From assembly GCA_965267425.1 (NCBI GenBank), contig OZ253959.1:620001-684000 (forward strand): a stretch of DNA of 64,000 nucleotides, written 5' to 3'. Shown here in pieces: positions 27,312 through 35,515 of this stretch. Numbering within the stretch: position 1 is the stretch's first letter; each line of letters starts with the position of its first letter. Under the pieces are notes generated by a model. That model saw nothing but the letters and a program-made list of their open reading frames with translations, was not told the origin of the DNA and ran no database searches. The position numbers and the translations under genes were made by a program. The DNA is from G965267425 sp965267425 (GTDB lineage: Bacteria; Bacteroidota; Bacteroidia; Flavobacteriales_E; Vicingaceae).

Positions 27312-28324
27312 AAGATCTCAATTTATCTGCTACATATGACAATTTTTCATTGTCAATATCTAAATGTAACACAAACCGTATTTGACCGGGGCCAAAAGGA
27401 ACAGCCTCTATTTTTTCAGCACGCAAAAAGGCTAAAAAATCTTCGGTTTTCACTTCATTGACCAGTTTACCAACCACTATGTTTGTTTCAACCGGAAGAA
27501 CATCCTGAATATAATTTTGTTCATGTAGTACTTTCCCCAGAACGCTTGCCCTGTCATGATCTTCTTTTAACCTTTCAATGTTGTTCTTCAGAGCATATAT
27601 TCCTGCTGCAGCTAAATAACCGGCTTGTCGCATTCCACCCCCAAATATTTTCCGAATGCGCCTTGCCTTTTTGATGTCATCATCAGAACCCAACAATAAT
27701 GAGCCGACCGGTGCACCTAATCCCTTAGACAGACAAATGGAAATAGTGTCGAACAAATTACCGTAATCTGAAGCCTTAGTATCGTTTTCAACCATGGCAT
27801 TAAATAGTCTGGCTCCATCCAAATGATATTTCAAGTTGTTTTCCCTACATACCTTTTCTATGGACTCCAATTGAGACAAGGCATATATACTTCCACCTCC
27901 CTTATTGCATGTATTTTCAACGCAGACTAACTGAGTTTCGGCTTTGTGAACATCATCTGGATTAATGCTTCCTTCAACCTCTTCTGCAGTAAGCAGTCCT
28001 CTGGGACTTTTTAACAGATTCACAGAAAGCCCGGAATTAAATGAAATACCCCCGCCTTCATATTGATAGATATGTGCCAATTCAGAACAAATGAGCTCCC
28101 CGGGAGAAGTGGTTGAAATCTTAATAGCAATTTGATTGGTCATGGTTCCGGAAGGACAAAATAATGCAGCCTGTTTACCAAACATTCGAGAAGCCAATTC
28201 TTCCAACTCAATTACCGTGGGATCTTCCTCAAAAAACATCATCACCTACTTTAGCTGACATCATGTGATGCAGCATTTCTTCAGTTGGGCGGGTAACCGT
28301 GTCACTCCTTAAATCAACCATCAT
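27301..28324 (-). CDS. ltaE: Low-specificity L-threonine aldolase, interrupted by a one-base frameshift
   Basis: A PLP enzyme that cleaves L-threonine or L-allo-threonine to glycine and acetaldehyde. The family N-terminus (VDLRSDTVTRPTEEML, start ATG at 28324 or 28321) is in one frame and ends after GDDVF at a TGA (28231-28229). The remaining 310 residues, from EEDPTVIELEE through CPSGTMTNQIA, HLDGARLFNA and the PLP lysine in CLSKGLGAPVGS, continue one base over. The break is at a run of six A on the plus strand (28231-28236); five would restore an intact 340-residue protein of normal length. The 1024-base span confirms a single extra base. This may be a sequencing error in a homopolymer, a young mutation or recoding. 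An internal start (28245, GTG) would lack the conserved N-terminus. The gene lies 5 bases after the O-methyltransferase gene. Confidence 0.85.
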
Positions 28325-28329
28325 AACTG

Positions 28330-28965
28330 TTACAATTTTCGAACAACCATTAATCCATCGCGAATTGGAAAAAGCACATTTTCCACACGACTATCATTGT
28401 GAACAAACTCATTAAATTCCTTGATAGCTTCAGTTTCTTCATCTGAATTTTCTTCAATTACCTTACCACTCCACAAAACATTGTCTGCAATAATTACTCC
28501 TCCTGCAGGTATTTTATCAATCACTAGTTTGTAATAATTGAGGTAATTCTCTTTGTCGGCATCAATAAAAACCAAATCTGGCTGTTCGGTTAAATTAGGG
28601 ATGATTTCCAAGGCATTGCCAATATGAAGTTCAATTAATCCTTCAAGTCCTGCTTTATCAATATATTTTTTGATCAAATCTTCCAATTCTTCATTGATAT
28701 CGATGGTGATGACTTTTCCACCCTCTTTTAATCCTTCAGCTAGGCACAAAGCAGAATATCCCGTATATGTTCCAATTTCCAACACATACTTAGGTTGAAC
28801 TAGTTTACTAAGCATACTCAATACACGACCTTGCAAATGACCAGATAACATTCTAGGCATAATAACGTTCGACCATGTTTCACGGTTTAATGCTTGCAAT
28901 ACTTCAGATTCACTCATGGTGTGATTTTCTGCATACATGCTTATTTCTTCAGGTAGGAATTCCAT
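28330..28965 (-). CDS. SAM-dependent O-methyltransferase
   Basis: A 211-residue class I methyltransferase of the caffeoyl-CoA O-methyltransferase/TrmR-like family (methyltransferase_3). The SAM-binding motif is VLEIGTYTGYSALCLAEGL (about residues 62-80), with acidic residue DINEE for the ribose, DLVFIDADKENY (metal-binding Asp) and IIADNVLWSGKV. Small-molecule or tRNA (5-hydroxyuridine) methylation are both possible for this family. Its start overlaps the upstream M16 gene by 17 bases. Confidence 0.88.
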   Translation of the reverse strand: MEFLPEEISMYAENHTMSESEVLQALNRETWSNVIMPRMLSGHLQGRVLSMLSKLVQPKYVLEIGTYTGYSALCLAEGLKEGGKVITIDINEELEDLIKKYIDKAGLEGLIELHIGNALEIIPNLTEQPDLVFIDADKENYLNYYKLVIDKIPAGGVIIADNVLWSGKVIEENSDEETEAIKEFNEFVHNDSRVENVLFPIRDGLMVVRKL

Positions 28966-30208
28966 TCTCTTGATTAGATTTATATGTTAACTCACTGAAT
29001 TTATCGGTGTCAAAAATTTCGTTTGCCACATCCACCAATTGTGTAGATGTGATGTTGTCTATTTTATTGAGTATTTGCTCAAAGGAATCAATTTTATTGT
29101 GGAGCAAAAGACTTTTACCAAATGACAACATGGATTGTCCGTTATTTTCTTTGTATATGGCAATCTGCGCTTTCAATTGATCTTTATATCGGGATAATTG
29201 AATGGAGCTAAGTGGTTTTGATTTTAGTTTATTCAATTCCCTGTAAATGATCTCTTTTGATTTATTGACATGTTTTGCATCTGTTCCCAAATAAATGGAA
29301 AAGAGCCCACTGTCACTAAATGGTGAATAATTGGATTCAATGTTGTACGTGAATCCATATTTTTCACGAACGTTGAGATTTAATTTGCTATTCATTGCTG
29401 GTCCACCGAGAATGTTGTTCAAGAGTACCAGCGCTGTCTTTTGTGGGTGATGATGATCATAGGCGTCCTTTCCCATCAAAACATGAGATTGAAACGTATT
29501 TCTTTCCACAACACGTACATTTGGTTTATATGAAAAACGAATGGGCTTTTCATTCACACCGTTGTACACTTTGAGATTAGCAAAACTTTTTTCAAGCAGA
29601 GCTTTAATTTTTTTCATTGGAAAATTACTTACAGAACTGATCACTATCCGTTCTTTGGAAAAATAATATCGTTTTGTAAAGTCAATTAAATCCTGTTTTG
29701 ATAATCCATTTACACTATCAACGGTCCCCAATATTCCACCGCCCAGCGGATGTTTGTTAAATACTATTTGCTCAAAATCTTCAAATATTTGATCAAACGG
29801 ACTGTCCTGATACGAATAGATCTCATCAATTATGACGGCCTTTTCCTTTTTGATCTCAGTTGCCGGAAAAACGGATTGGAATGTAATGTCGTGCAACAAG
29901 TCAACAGCACGTGAAGTATGTTTTGACAAAAATGTGGCATATACACAGGTATCCTCTTTTGAAGTAAAGGCATCCAATTCTCCACCTACAGCATCAAGAC
30001 GATTTAATATGTCTCTGGATTTTCTCTTTTTGGTTCCCTTAAAAAGGCAATGTTCAACGTAATGTGCTAAGCCGGATTTGTTATCGGGTTCATTCCTTGA
30101 GCCAGCTTTAATGAATATTCCCAAATGGCCAACTCTAGAGGAGGGTACGGTTTTATGTACCACTTGAATACCATTCTCTAATTCAAAAATTGAAAAGTCT
30201 TCTTCCAT
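28949..30208 (-). CDS. M16-family metallopeptidase (pitrilysin/MPP-like)
   Basis: A 419-residue zinc peptidase of the inverted HxxEH class, with HYVEH at 49-53 and the third ligand Glu in the downstream VIIDEIYSY region. A C-terminal inactive half follows, with the usual Arg-Tyr substrate-binding pair in REKYGFTYNIES. There is no signal peptide, so it is probably cytoplasmic; relatives include mitochondrial processing peptidase and bacterial PqqL/YmxG. The start is fixed by the family N-terminus (FELENGIQVVH). A TATTTTTG -7 element ends only 8 bases before the ATG, suggesting a leaderless mRNA. It heads the operon with the O-methyltransferase and threonine aldolase genes. Confidence 0.92.
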   Translation of the reverse strand: MEEDFSIFELENGIQVVHKTVPSSRVGHLGIFIKAGSRNEPDNKSGLAHYVEHCLFKGTKKRKSRDILNRLDAVGGELDAFTSKEDTCVYATFLSKHTSRAVDLLHDITFQSVFPATEIKKEKAVIIDEIYSYQDSPFDQIFEDFEQIVFNKHPLGGGILGTVDSVNGLSKQDLIDFTKRYYFSKERIVISSVSNFPMKKIKALLEKSFANLKVYNGVNEKPIRFSYKPNVRVVERNTFQSHVLMGKDAYDHHHPQKTALVLLNNILGGPAMNSKLNLNVREKYGFTYNIESNYSPFSDSGLFSIYLGTDAKHVNKSKEIIYRELNKLKSKPLSSIQLSRYKDQLKAQIAIYKENNGQSMLSFGKSLLLHNKIDSFEQILNKIDNITSTQLVDVANEIFDTDKFSELTYKSNQENGIPT

Positions 30209-30215
30209 CGAGGTT

Positions 30216-30223
30216 CAAAAATA
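30216..30223 (-). promoter_or_regulatory. Putative -7 promoter element of the M16 peptidase operon
   Basis: The minus strand reads TATTTTTG, an exact TAnnTTTG match, ending 8 bases before the ATG at 30208, which would give a leader of only one to three bases. A TTG (30239-30241) lies 15 bases upstream. Confidence 0.4.
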
Positions 30224-30328
30224 TGGAATTGATTGACACAAGTTTCATGTTAAGAAATGAAATCCAATGTTAATAAAGGCGTTAATAACTTGAAATAACT
30301 GTTAATGATTGAGGAACACATTTTTAAT

Positions 30329-30344
30329 AGTTTGGTCCCAAACT
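30329..30344 (+). promoter_or_regulatory. Perfect 7-2-7 inverted repeat just before a start codon
   Basis: AGTTTGG-TC-CCAAACT ends 7 bases before the ATG at 30352. In RNA it can form a 6 bp stem with a 4-base loop next to the start; in DNA it could be an operator. Confidence 0.4.
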
Positions 30345-30351
30345 AATTTAG

Positions 30352-32661
30352 ATGCTTCGTCGTTTACAGCTTCTTGGTTGTTTTCTATTTATTTATTTAG
30401 TACAGATAAGTGCTCAAACAGGAGAGCTGCCGAGTAACAAACAGCTGCGAGTGATGGAAGAGGAGGGTGAATTCTACTTTGAAGAGAAAAAGTATGACAA
30501 GGCCCTGGAGTATTTTCTACAGTTAGAATCAGCAGATCCCAACAATAGTTTTTACAAGTTGATCATAGGAATATGTTATTCATATAGTCCGGATCAAAAA
30601 GATAAATCGATTGAATATTTAGAGAAGGTTAAAGAAATGGACGATGAGTTCAATGAAATCAACCTTTATTTAGGCAGGGCATATTTAGTCAATAACAAAT
30701 ATCCTGAAGCAAAAGAAAGTCTCGAGCTTTATTTGAGTAACGAAGCCGGAAGCAAAGAATTGGCAGAAGAAGCTAAGCAGCTGATATCCAATAGTGAAAG
30801 TGCGCAAGTTCTGACTGCAGATAGTTTAAAAGAAATTGAAATAACCAATATGGGCACCATCATCAATACCACCGATGACGAATACGTGCCGTTAATTACA
30901 CCTGACGAATATCAACTGATTTATACCTATAAAGGTGAAAAAAGTAAGGGTGGATTAATGAATGATAAAGGTGAGCCAGACAACAACGGAGATTATCATG
31001 AAGACGTGTACATCTCCTTTAAATCTCCGGACGATTGGATGTACGATGAAGATGTTTGGTTAGAACCAAAACCAATTGAATCCATCAACACTGAAGGACA
31101 TGACGCCTGTATTGCCTTGTCAATTGATGGCCAGACATTATTCATGTATAACAACAGTGAAGAAAATGGTGGTGACATTTACTTTAGTCGATTAGATGGG
31201 GATGAATGGGGAGTTCCTATTCCATTGCCAGGTGAAGTGAATACCAAATATTGGGAAGGACATATGACTATTGCCAGTGATGAGAAAGTGATGTATTTTT
31301 CAAGTGACAGACCGGGAGGTTTAGGCGGGCGCGATATTTACAAAGCCGAAAAGTTAGCCAACGGAGAATGGGGTAATGTAACCAATCTGGGTCCAACTGT
31401 CAATACGTCAAAAAATGAGGATGCTCCTTATTTACACTTAGATAAAAGAACACTTTATTTCAGTTCAGAAGGATTCAACAGTATGGGTGGATATGATGTA
31501 TTCTATTCGGAAATTGATGATGGTGGAGAATGGACAGACCCTATAAACATGGGATGTCCAATTAATACAACGGAAGATGATAAATTTTATGTGGTTTCAG
31601 CAGATGGATTAAAAGGATATTATTCCTCATCACATGGAGTAAGCAGAGTTGGAGGAACGGATATTTTTGTGGTTACCCCGGATCCGGCGAAAATGAGAAA
31701 TGCACCAATTGCTGCATTGATTGTTGGAACTGTTTTTGCAGATGATGTGCCTACAGGATCTATTATCAGGGTGTATAATGCTACAAATCAAGAAACAAGT
31801 GGAACATTCCGGTCTAATTCGAAAACTGGAGATTACAGAATTGCTTTAATTCCGGGGTCTAAATACAGCATTGACGTGGATGTAGAGAATTTTGATACAC
31901 ATACAGATGAGATTGATTTAGTTGGATTGAATCAATACATAGAAGTATCGAATAACATCCATGTTTATTCCGATGAATACATTGAAGCCAACAACATTGC
32001 TCCTTCGGATTCGACCATGCAAGATGCATTGACTACAGCAGTGGAAGAATCTAAAAAGGTTGAAGTTGCTGTGGCCCCGGTGGTAGTTCCAGATATTGAA
32101 AAGAAAGAGGATGAGGTTACCGTATTTGAAGCTGAAGAACCAACAAAAGTTGAACAAGAAACAGAAAATGCAACTGTAGTGGTTGTTCCTCCAATAGGTA
32201 ATAAAGATGATGAAGAACCAGTTGAAGAAACCGTCAAGGAACCTGTTGCAGTAGCAACTACGTCAAACGATCCGTGTAACGAAGAATTTGTGGATATGTC
32301 TGGTCTAATTGGTTTGGATCTTAATGTTCGAAAGAATTATGAAAAGTTGTTGGGTTTGGTTGGAAACTATTGTGCTGATGATTTGCAATTTAAAGTTCAA
32401 ATTGGGGCGTATAGATTTCCCAAAAACTTCAAGTATACCAAATGGGACAACTTAGGACCAACAGATGTGACCGATTACCCAGATGGCATCACTCGATTTA
32501 CAAAAGGTGAATTTGTTACATTACAAAATGCAGAAGAGCTACGTCAAAAGGCAATTGCTGCCGGCGTAAAAGACGCATGGGTAATTCCATTTTTTGACGG
32601 AGAACGTATCTTTATGGAAGATTTAATCAAGGTTAATTTCTATAACCGAAGCGTAAATTAA
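30352..32661 (+). CDS. PorE-like TPR/PD40 envelope protein with SPOR-like C-terminus
   Basis: A 769-residue exported protein: signal peptide (ends ISAQ, residue 22), two or three TPR units (about 28-150), a WD40-like PD40 propeller (about 165-445; blades such as YFSSDRPGGLGGRDIYKA and YFSSEGFNSMGGYDVFYS), a carboxypeptidase-regulatory-like beta sandwich (about 455-540), an acidic Val/Glu/Pro-rich linker (about 550-640) and a C-terminal SPOR-like domain starting near FKVQIGAY (residue 680). The order TPR-PD40-CRD matches PorE of the type IX secretion system, but PorE ends in an OmpA peptidoglycan-binding domain, absent here. A role in tethering an outer-membrane complex to peptidoglycan is inference. 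It is the first gene of a run with the WG-repeat gene, which has its own promoter. Confidence 0.85.
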   Translation: MLRRLQLLGCFLFIYLVQISAQTGELPSNKQLRVMEEEGEFYFEEKKYDKALEYFLQLESADPNNSFYKLIIGICYSYSPDQKDKSIEYLEKVKEMDDEFNEINLYLGRAYLVNNKYPEAKESLELYLSNEAGSKELAEEAKQLISNSESAQVLTADSLKEIEITNMGTIINTTDDEYVPLITPDEYQLIYTYKGEKSKGGLMNDKGEPDNNGDYHEDVYISFKSPDDWMYDEDVWLEPKPIESINTEGHDACIALSIDGQTLFMYNNSEENGGDIYFSRLDGDEWGVPIPLPGEVNTKYWEGHMTIASDEKVMYFSSDRPGGLGGRDIYKAEKLANGEWGNVTNLGPTVNTSKNEDAPYLHLDKRTLYFSSEGFNSMGGYDVFYSEIDDGGEWTDPINMGCPINTTEDDKFYVVSADGLKGYYSSSHGVSRVGGTDIFVVTPDPAKMRNAPIAALIVGTVFADDVPTGSIIRVYNATNQETSGTFRSNSKTGDYRIALIPGSKYSIDVDVENFDTHTDEIDLVGLNQYIEVSNNIHVYSDEYIEANNIAPSDSTMQDALTTAVEESKKVEVAVAPVVVPDIEKKEDEVTVFEAEEPTKVEQETENATVVVVPPIGNKDDEEPVEETVKEPVAVATTSNDPCNEEFVDMSGLIGLDLNVRKNYEKLLGLVGNYCADDLQFKVQIGAYRFPKNFKYTKWDNLGPTDVTDYPDGITRFTKGEFVTLQNAEELRQKAIAAGVKDAWVIPFFDGERIFMEDLIKVNFYNRSVN

Positions 32662-32678
32662 ATCCATTTCCTATCCCC

Positions 32679-32709
32679 TTGATTCACCTCCTTTAAGTTC
32701 ATATTTTTG
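32679..32709 (+). promoter_or_regulatory. Consensus Bacteroidota promoter before the WG-repeat gene
   Basis: TTG (32679-32681), 20 bases, TATTTTTG (32702-32709): both elements of the TTG/TAnnTTTG promoter at ideal spacing. It predicts a leader of about 12 bases before the GTG at 32727. Confidence 0.6.
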
Positions 32710-32726
32710 CCCCTTTCTAATAAGGA

Positions 32727-34883
32727 GTGAAGAGATTTATTTGGACATCATTATTACTTACTGTTTGCTTATTCAGTAAGGCCGGAAAGTTGGAAAAGGC
32801 TTTTGAAGCATTGGGTAAATACGATTATTTCAAAGCAAAGATGCTTTTTGAAAAATCATTAAAAAGTGATGAGGTATGCTCTTCATATGGATTGAGTCAA
32901 ATATACGGGCGAAACAATAATCCTTTTTACAACCTTGATTCAGCACTTAATTACATTATCAACGCTGAAAAACTCTATCATGAGGCTGATTTAAAGACAC
33001 GCAAATCATTTAATGAATTGAACGTGGATTCAATGAGGATTCAGATTCATAAATCGAAAATTTGCCATAATGCTTACGATGTAGCCTTGGAGAAAAATAA
33101 TCTGGGCGCTTTTCAGCATTTCCTCAATTATTATAATCATTACCCGGAATTGACTGCCAATGTTGCGAAGAGAAGAAATGAAATGGCTTTTAAAATGGCA
33201 GAAGAGGTCAATACGTCTCAGGCGTACCATAAATTTATCAGTGATTATCCAACAGCAATTCAGGTAAAAAAAGCGCAAGATGCATATCATTATAGATTGT
33301 ATAAGGAACTTACGGTCAAGAGTACGGTAAAAGAACTGGCGAGTTTTATTGAAAATTATCCAACCAACCCTTATAATGAAGAGGCGCAGGATAAACTTTT
33401 CGAAAGATTTATAAAAAAGAATACAATCGAGTATTATGCTGGATTCATCAGGAATTTTCCTGAAAATCGAAATGTTCCTGTAGCCTGGCGCATTTTATAT
33501 AAATTATATACCAAAGAGTACTCTCCTGAAAAAATTGCTGAATTCCGATTAGATTATCCTGACTATCCTTTCATGGATGAGTTAATGGATGAATATGATC
33601 TATCCTCAAAAGAACTATTAACTTTTAAGTATAAAGGTAAATGGGGATTCATTGATTACCGAGGTAGGGTAATTATTCCGCCGAGATTTGATTGGGTAGA
33701 GTCCTTTACAGAAGGTGTAGCCAGAGCTGGTTTAAATGGAAAAACTGGATTTATCAATAAACTTGGAAATACAGTAATTCCTTTTGAATATGATGAAGCT
33801 GAGGCATTTAACAATGGATTTGCAGTGGTTGGAATTAAGTTTCATTATGGACTAATTGACAAAGCGAACATTGAGCGAATTCCTTTGATTTACGAAGAAT
33901 TGAACGAATTCAATGATGGAATTGCATCTTTTTCTATTGCTAACAAATACGGATACATTAATAGTGACAATGAGATTGTAGTTACACCTATGTATGACTA
34001 CGCAGGGGATTTTAAAGAAGGTTTTGCCTACGTTGAAAAGAAAGGAAAAAAAGGTATCATCAATAGGAAAGGGCAATATGTTTTACCCATGAAGTTTGAT
34101 TGGTTAGAAAATTTTGAAAACGGTGTTTGCAGGGTTAGACTCAATGAAAAATTTGGAGTATATAACAAATTTGGTGATGAGATTATTCCGGTAATTTATG
34201 ATCAAATAGGGAAATTTTCAAACGATAGAAGCATGGTTGTTGAAGGTGATAAGTATGGCTATTTTAATCGTTCAGGTCAATTGGTGATCCCGTTCAACTT
34301 ATCGTTTACGAAGGAAGCACTTACATGGGCCAATTTTAATAATGGTTATGCGAAATTTAGTCGGGAAGGTAAGTTTGGTATGATAGATACCAAAGGTGAA
34401 GAAGTAGTTCCACCTTTATTTGAAGATATTATTGCCAACTATGGTAAATTAATAGCCATAAAACGGAATGACAAATGGGGGTATTGTAACCAGGACATTA
34501 AACTTGTTATTCCTTACAAATATGAAGTTGCTTGGGAATTTAACGCGGGTGTTGCCATAGTGAATAAGAACCATCAAGAAGGTGTCATTAACGAAAATGA
34601 GGAATTTGTTATTCCATTGCAATTTGAGGAAATTGAATGGTTAAATGATACGCTATTCTCTGTCAAACAAGATGGAAAATTTGGATTAAGAACAGTTAAA
34701 AATCATGAACTGGTGTCCAATCGATTTGATGTGGTGCAATTGATAAATGAGAATTTACTCTTGCTAACGGTAGATGAAAAAATGGCCTATTATTCCATTC
34801 AGGATATGAGAATGTTGTGGGAAGATCCTGAAATATCAATGAATTCCACAAATGATGGAAATAGCCGAGATACTCAAAAATAG
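32727..34883 (+). CDS. Secreted WG-repeat protein
   Basis: A 718-residue protein with a signal peptide (FIWTSLLLTVCLFSKAG), a helical N-terminal half (about 25-295, TPR-like with Y-x-x-F and NYP motifs) and then about eleven WG repeats (about 300-690) such as KYKGKWGFIDYRGRVIIPP and KKGKKGIINRKGQYVLP. WG repeats form a beta-rich array of unknown function, common in Bacteroidota. Translation begins at GTG (32727), which directly follows the predicted promoter and an AAGGAG-like stretch. The 3' end overlaps the Nudix gene by 32 bases. There is no T9SS domain. Confidence 0.88.
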   Translation: MKRFIWTSLLLTVCLFSKAGKLEKAFEALGKYDYFKAKMLFEKSLKSDEVCSSYGLSQIYGRNNNPFYNLDSALNYIINAEKLYHEADLKTRKSFNELNVDSMRIQIHKSKICHNAYDVALEKNNLGAFQHFLNYYNHYPELTANVAKRRNEMAFKMAEEVNTSQAYHKFISDYPTAIQVKKAQDAYHYRLYKELTVKSTVKELASFIENYPTNPYNEEAQDKLFERFIKKNTIEYYAGFIRNFPENRNVPVAWRILYKLYTKEYSPEKIAEFRLDYPDYPFMDELMDEYDLSSKELLTFKYKGKWGFIDYRGRVIIPPRFDWVESFTEGVARAGLNGKTGFINKLGNTVIPFEYDEAEAFNNGFAVVGIKFHYGLIDKANIERIPLIYEELNEFNDGIASFSIANKYGYINSDNEIVVTPMYDYAGDFKEGFAYVEKKGKKGIINRKGQYVLPMKFDWLENFENGVCRVRLNEKFGVYNKFGDEIIPVIYDQIGKFSNDRSMVVEGDKYGYFNRSGQLVIPFNLSFTKEALTWANFNNGYAKFSREGKFGMIDTKGEEVVPPLFEDIIANYGKLIAIKRNDKWGYCNQDIKLVIPYKYEVAWEFNAGVAIVNKNHQEGVINENEEFVIPLQFEEIEWLNDTLFSVKQDGKFGLRTVKNHELVSNRFDVVQLINENLLLLTVDEKMAYYSIQDMRMLWEDPEISMNSTNDGNSRDTQK

Positions 34884-35472
34884 ACTTGCCAAGGAACTAC
34901 CTGGGGAAAATTCACATCGTAAAATGGCTCCCATGGTAAGACCTAGTGCCAGTGAAGCATTAAATTATCCGGATACTCGTATAAGTGCTGTCTTGGTTTT
35001 GCTTTTTCAAATGGAATTAGAATGGAATACGCTTTTAATTTTAAGAAGTTCCTATGATGGTGTTCACAGCAATCAAGTGGCATTTCCTGGAGGTAAATCA
35101 GAACCTGAAGATTTATCATTAGAGCACACAGCATTGAGGGAAGCAAACGAGGAAGTGGGAATAAATCAAAATGACATCGAGATCATTGGTTCACTTTCCC
35201 CACTTTATATTCCACCGAGTAAATCTCTTGTCACACCTTACATTGGAATTACAGATAACATACCTGAAATAAAGATGGATACAAAGGAAGTTGAAGAAAC
35301 CTTTTTTGTGAAACTCTCATCTTTGTTTGAACCGTCAATTAAAAAGGAAGTTACCATTAAACGAAAAAGTCATCAGTTTAACGTACCTGCTTATGTGTAT
35401 AATAATTATACGATATGGGGAGCTACGGCAATGATGATAAGAGAATTGGAAGATATTCTTTCAAATGAATAA
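34852..35472 (+). CDS. Nudix hydrolase, CoA pyrophosphatase type
   Basis: A 206-residue cytoplasmic Nudix enzyme. The Nudix box is present as GGKSEPEDLSLEHTALREA followed by NEEVGI, and the preceding VAFPGG with the longer spacing is that of the CoA pyrophosphatase (NudL-like) branch, which cleaves CoA to phosphopantetheine and 3',5'-ADP. The N-terminus KELPGENSHRKMAP also fits that branch, so the ATG at 34852 (or the next codon, also ATG) is kept despite the 32-base overlap with the WG-repeat gene. It is followed by a strong terminator. Confidence 0.9.
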   Translation: MMEIAEILKNRLAKELPGENSHRKMAPMVRPSASEALNYPDTRISAVLVLLFQMELEWNTLLILRSSYDGVHSNQVAFPGGKSEPEDLSLEHTALREANEEVGINQNDIEIIGSLSPLYIPPSKSLVTPYIGITDNIPEIKMDTKEVEETFFVKLSSLFEPSIKKEVTIKRKSHQFNVPAYVYNNYTIWGATAMMIRELEDILSNE

Positions 35473-35474
35473 AA

Positions 35475-35504
35475 TAAAAAGACCTCAATGTTGAGGTCTT
35501 TTTA
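35475..35504. terminator. Bidirectional hairpin terminator
   Basis: A stem GACCTC/GAGGTC (35481-35486 with 35493-35498) around AATGTT, extended by A5 on one side and T5 on the other, so the T-tract works on both strands. It lies between the convergent Nudix and beta-helix genes. Confidence 0.9.
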
Positions 35505-35515
35505 TTTATCGCAAT

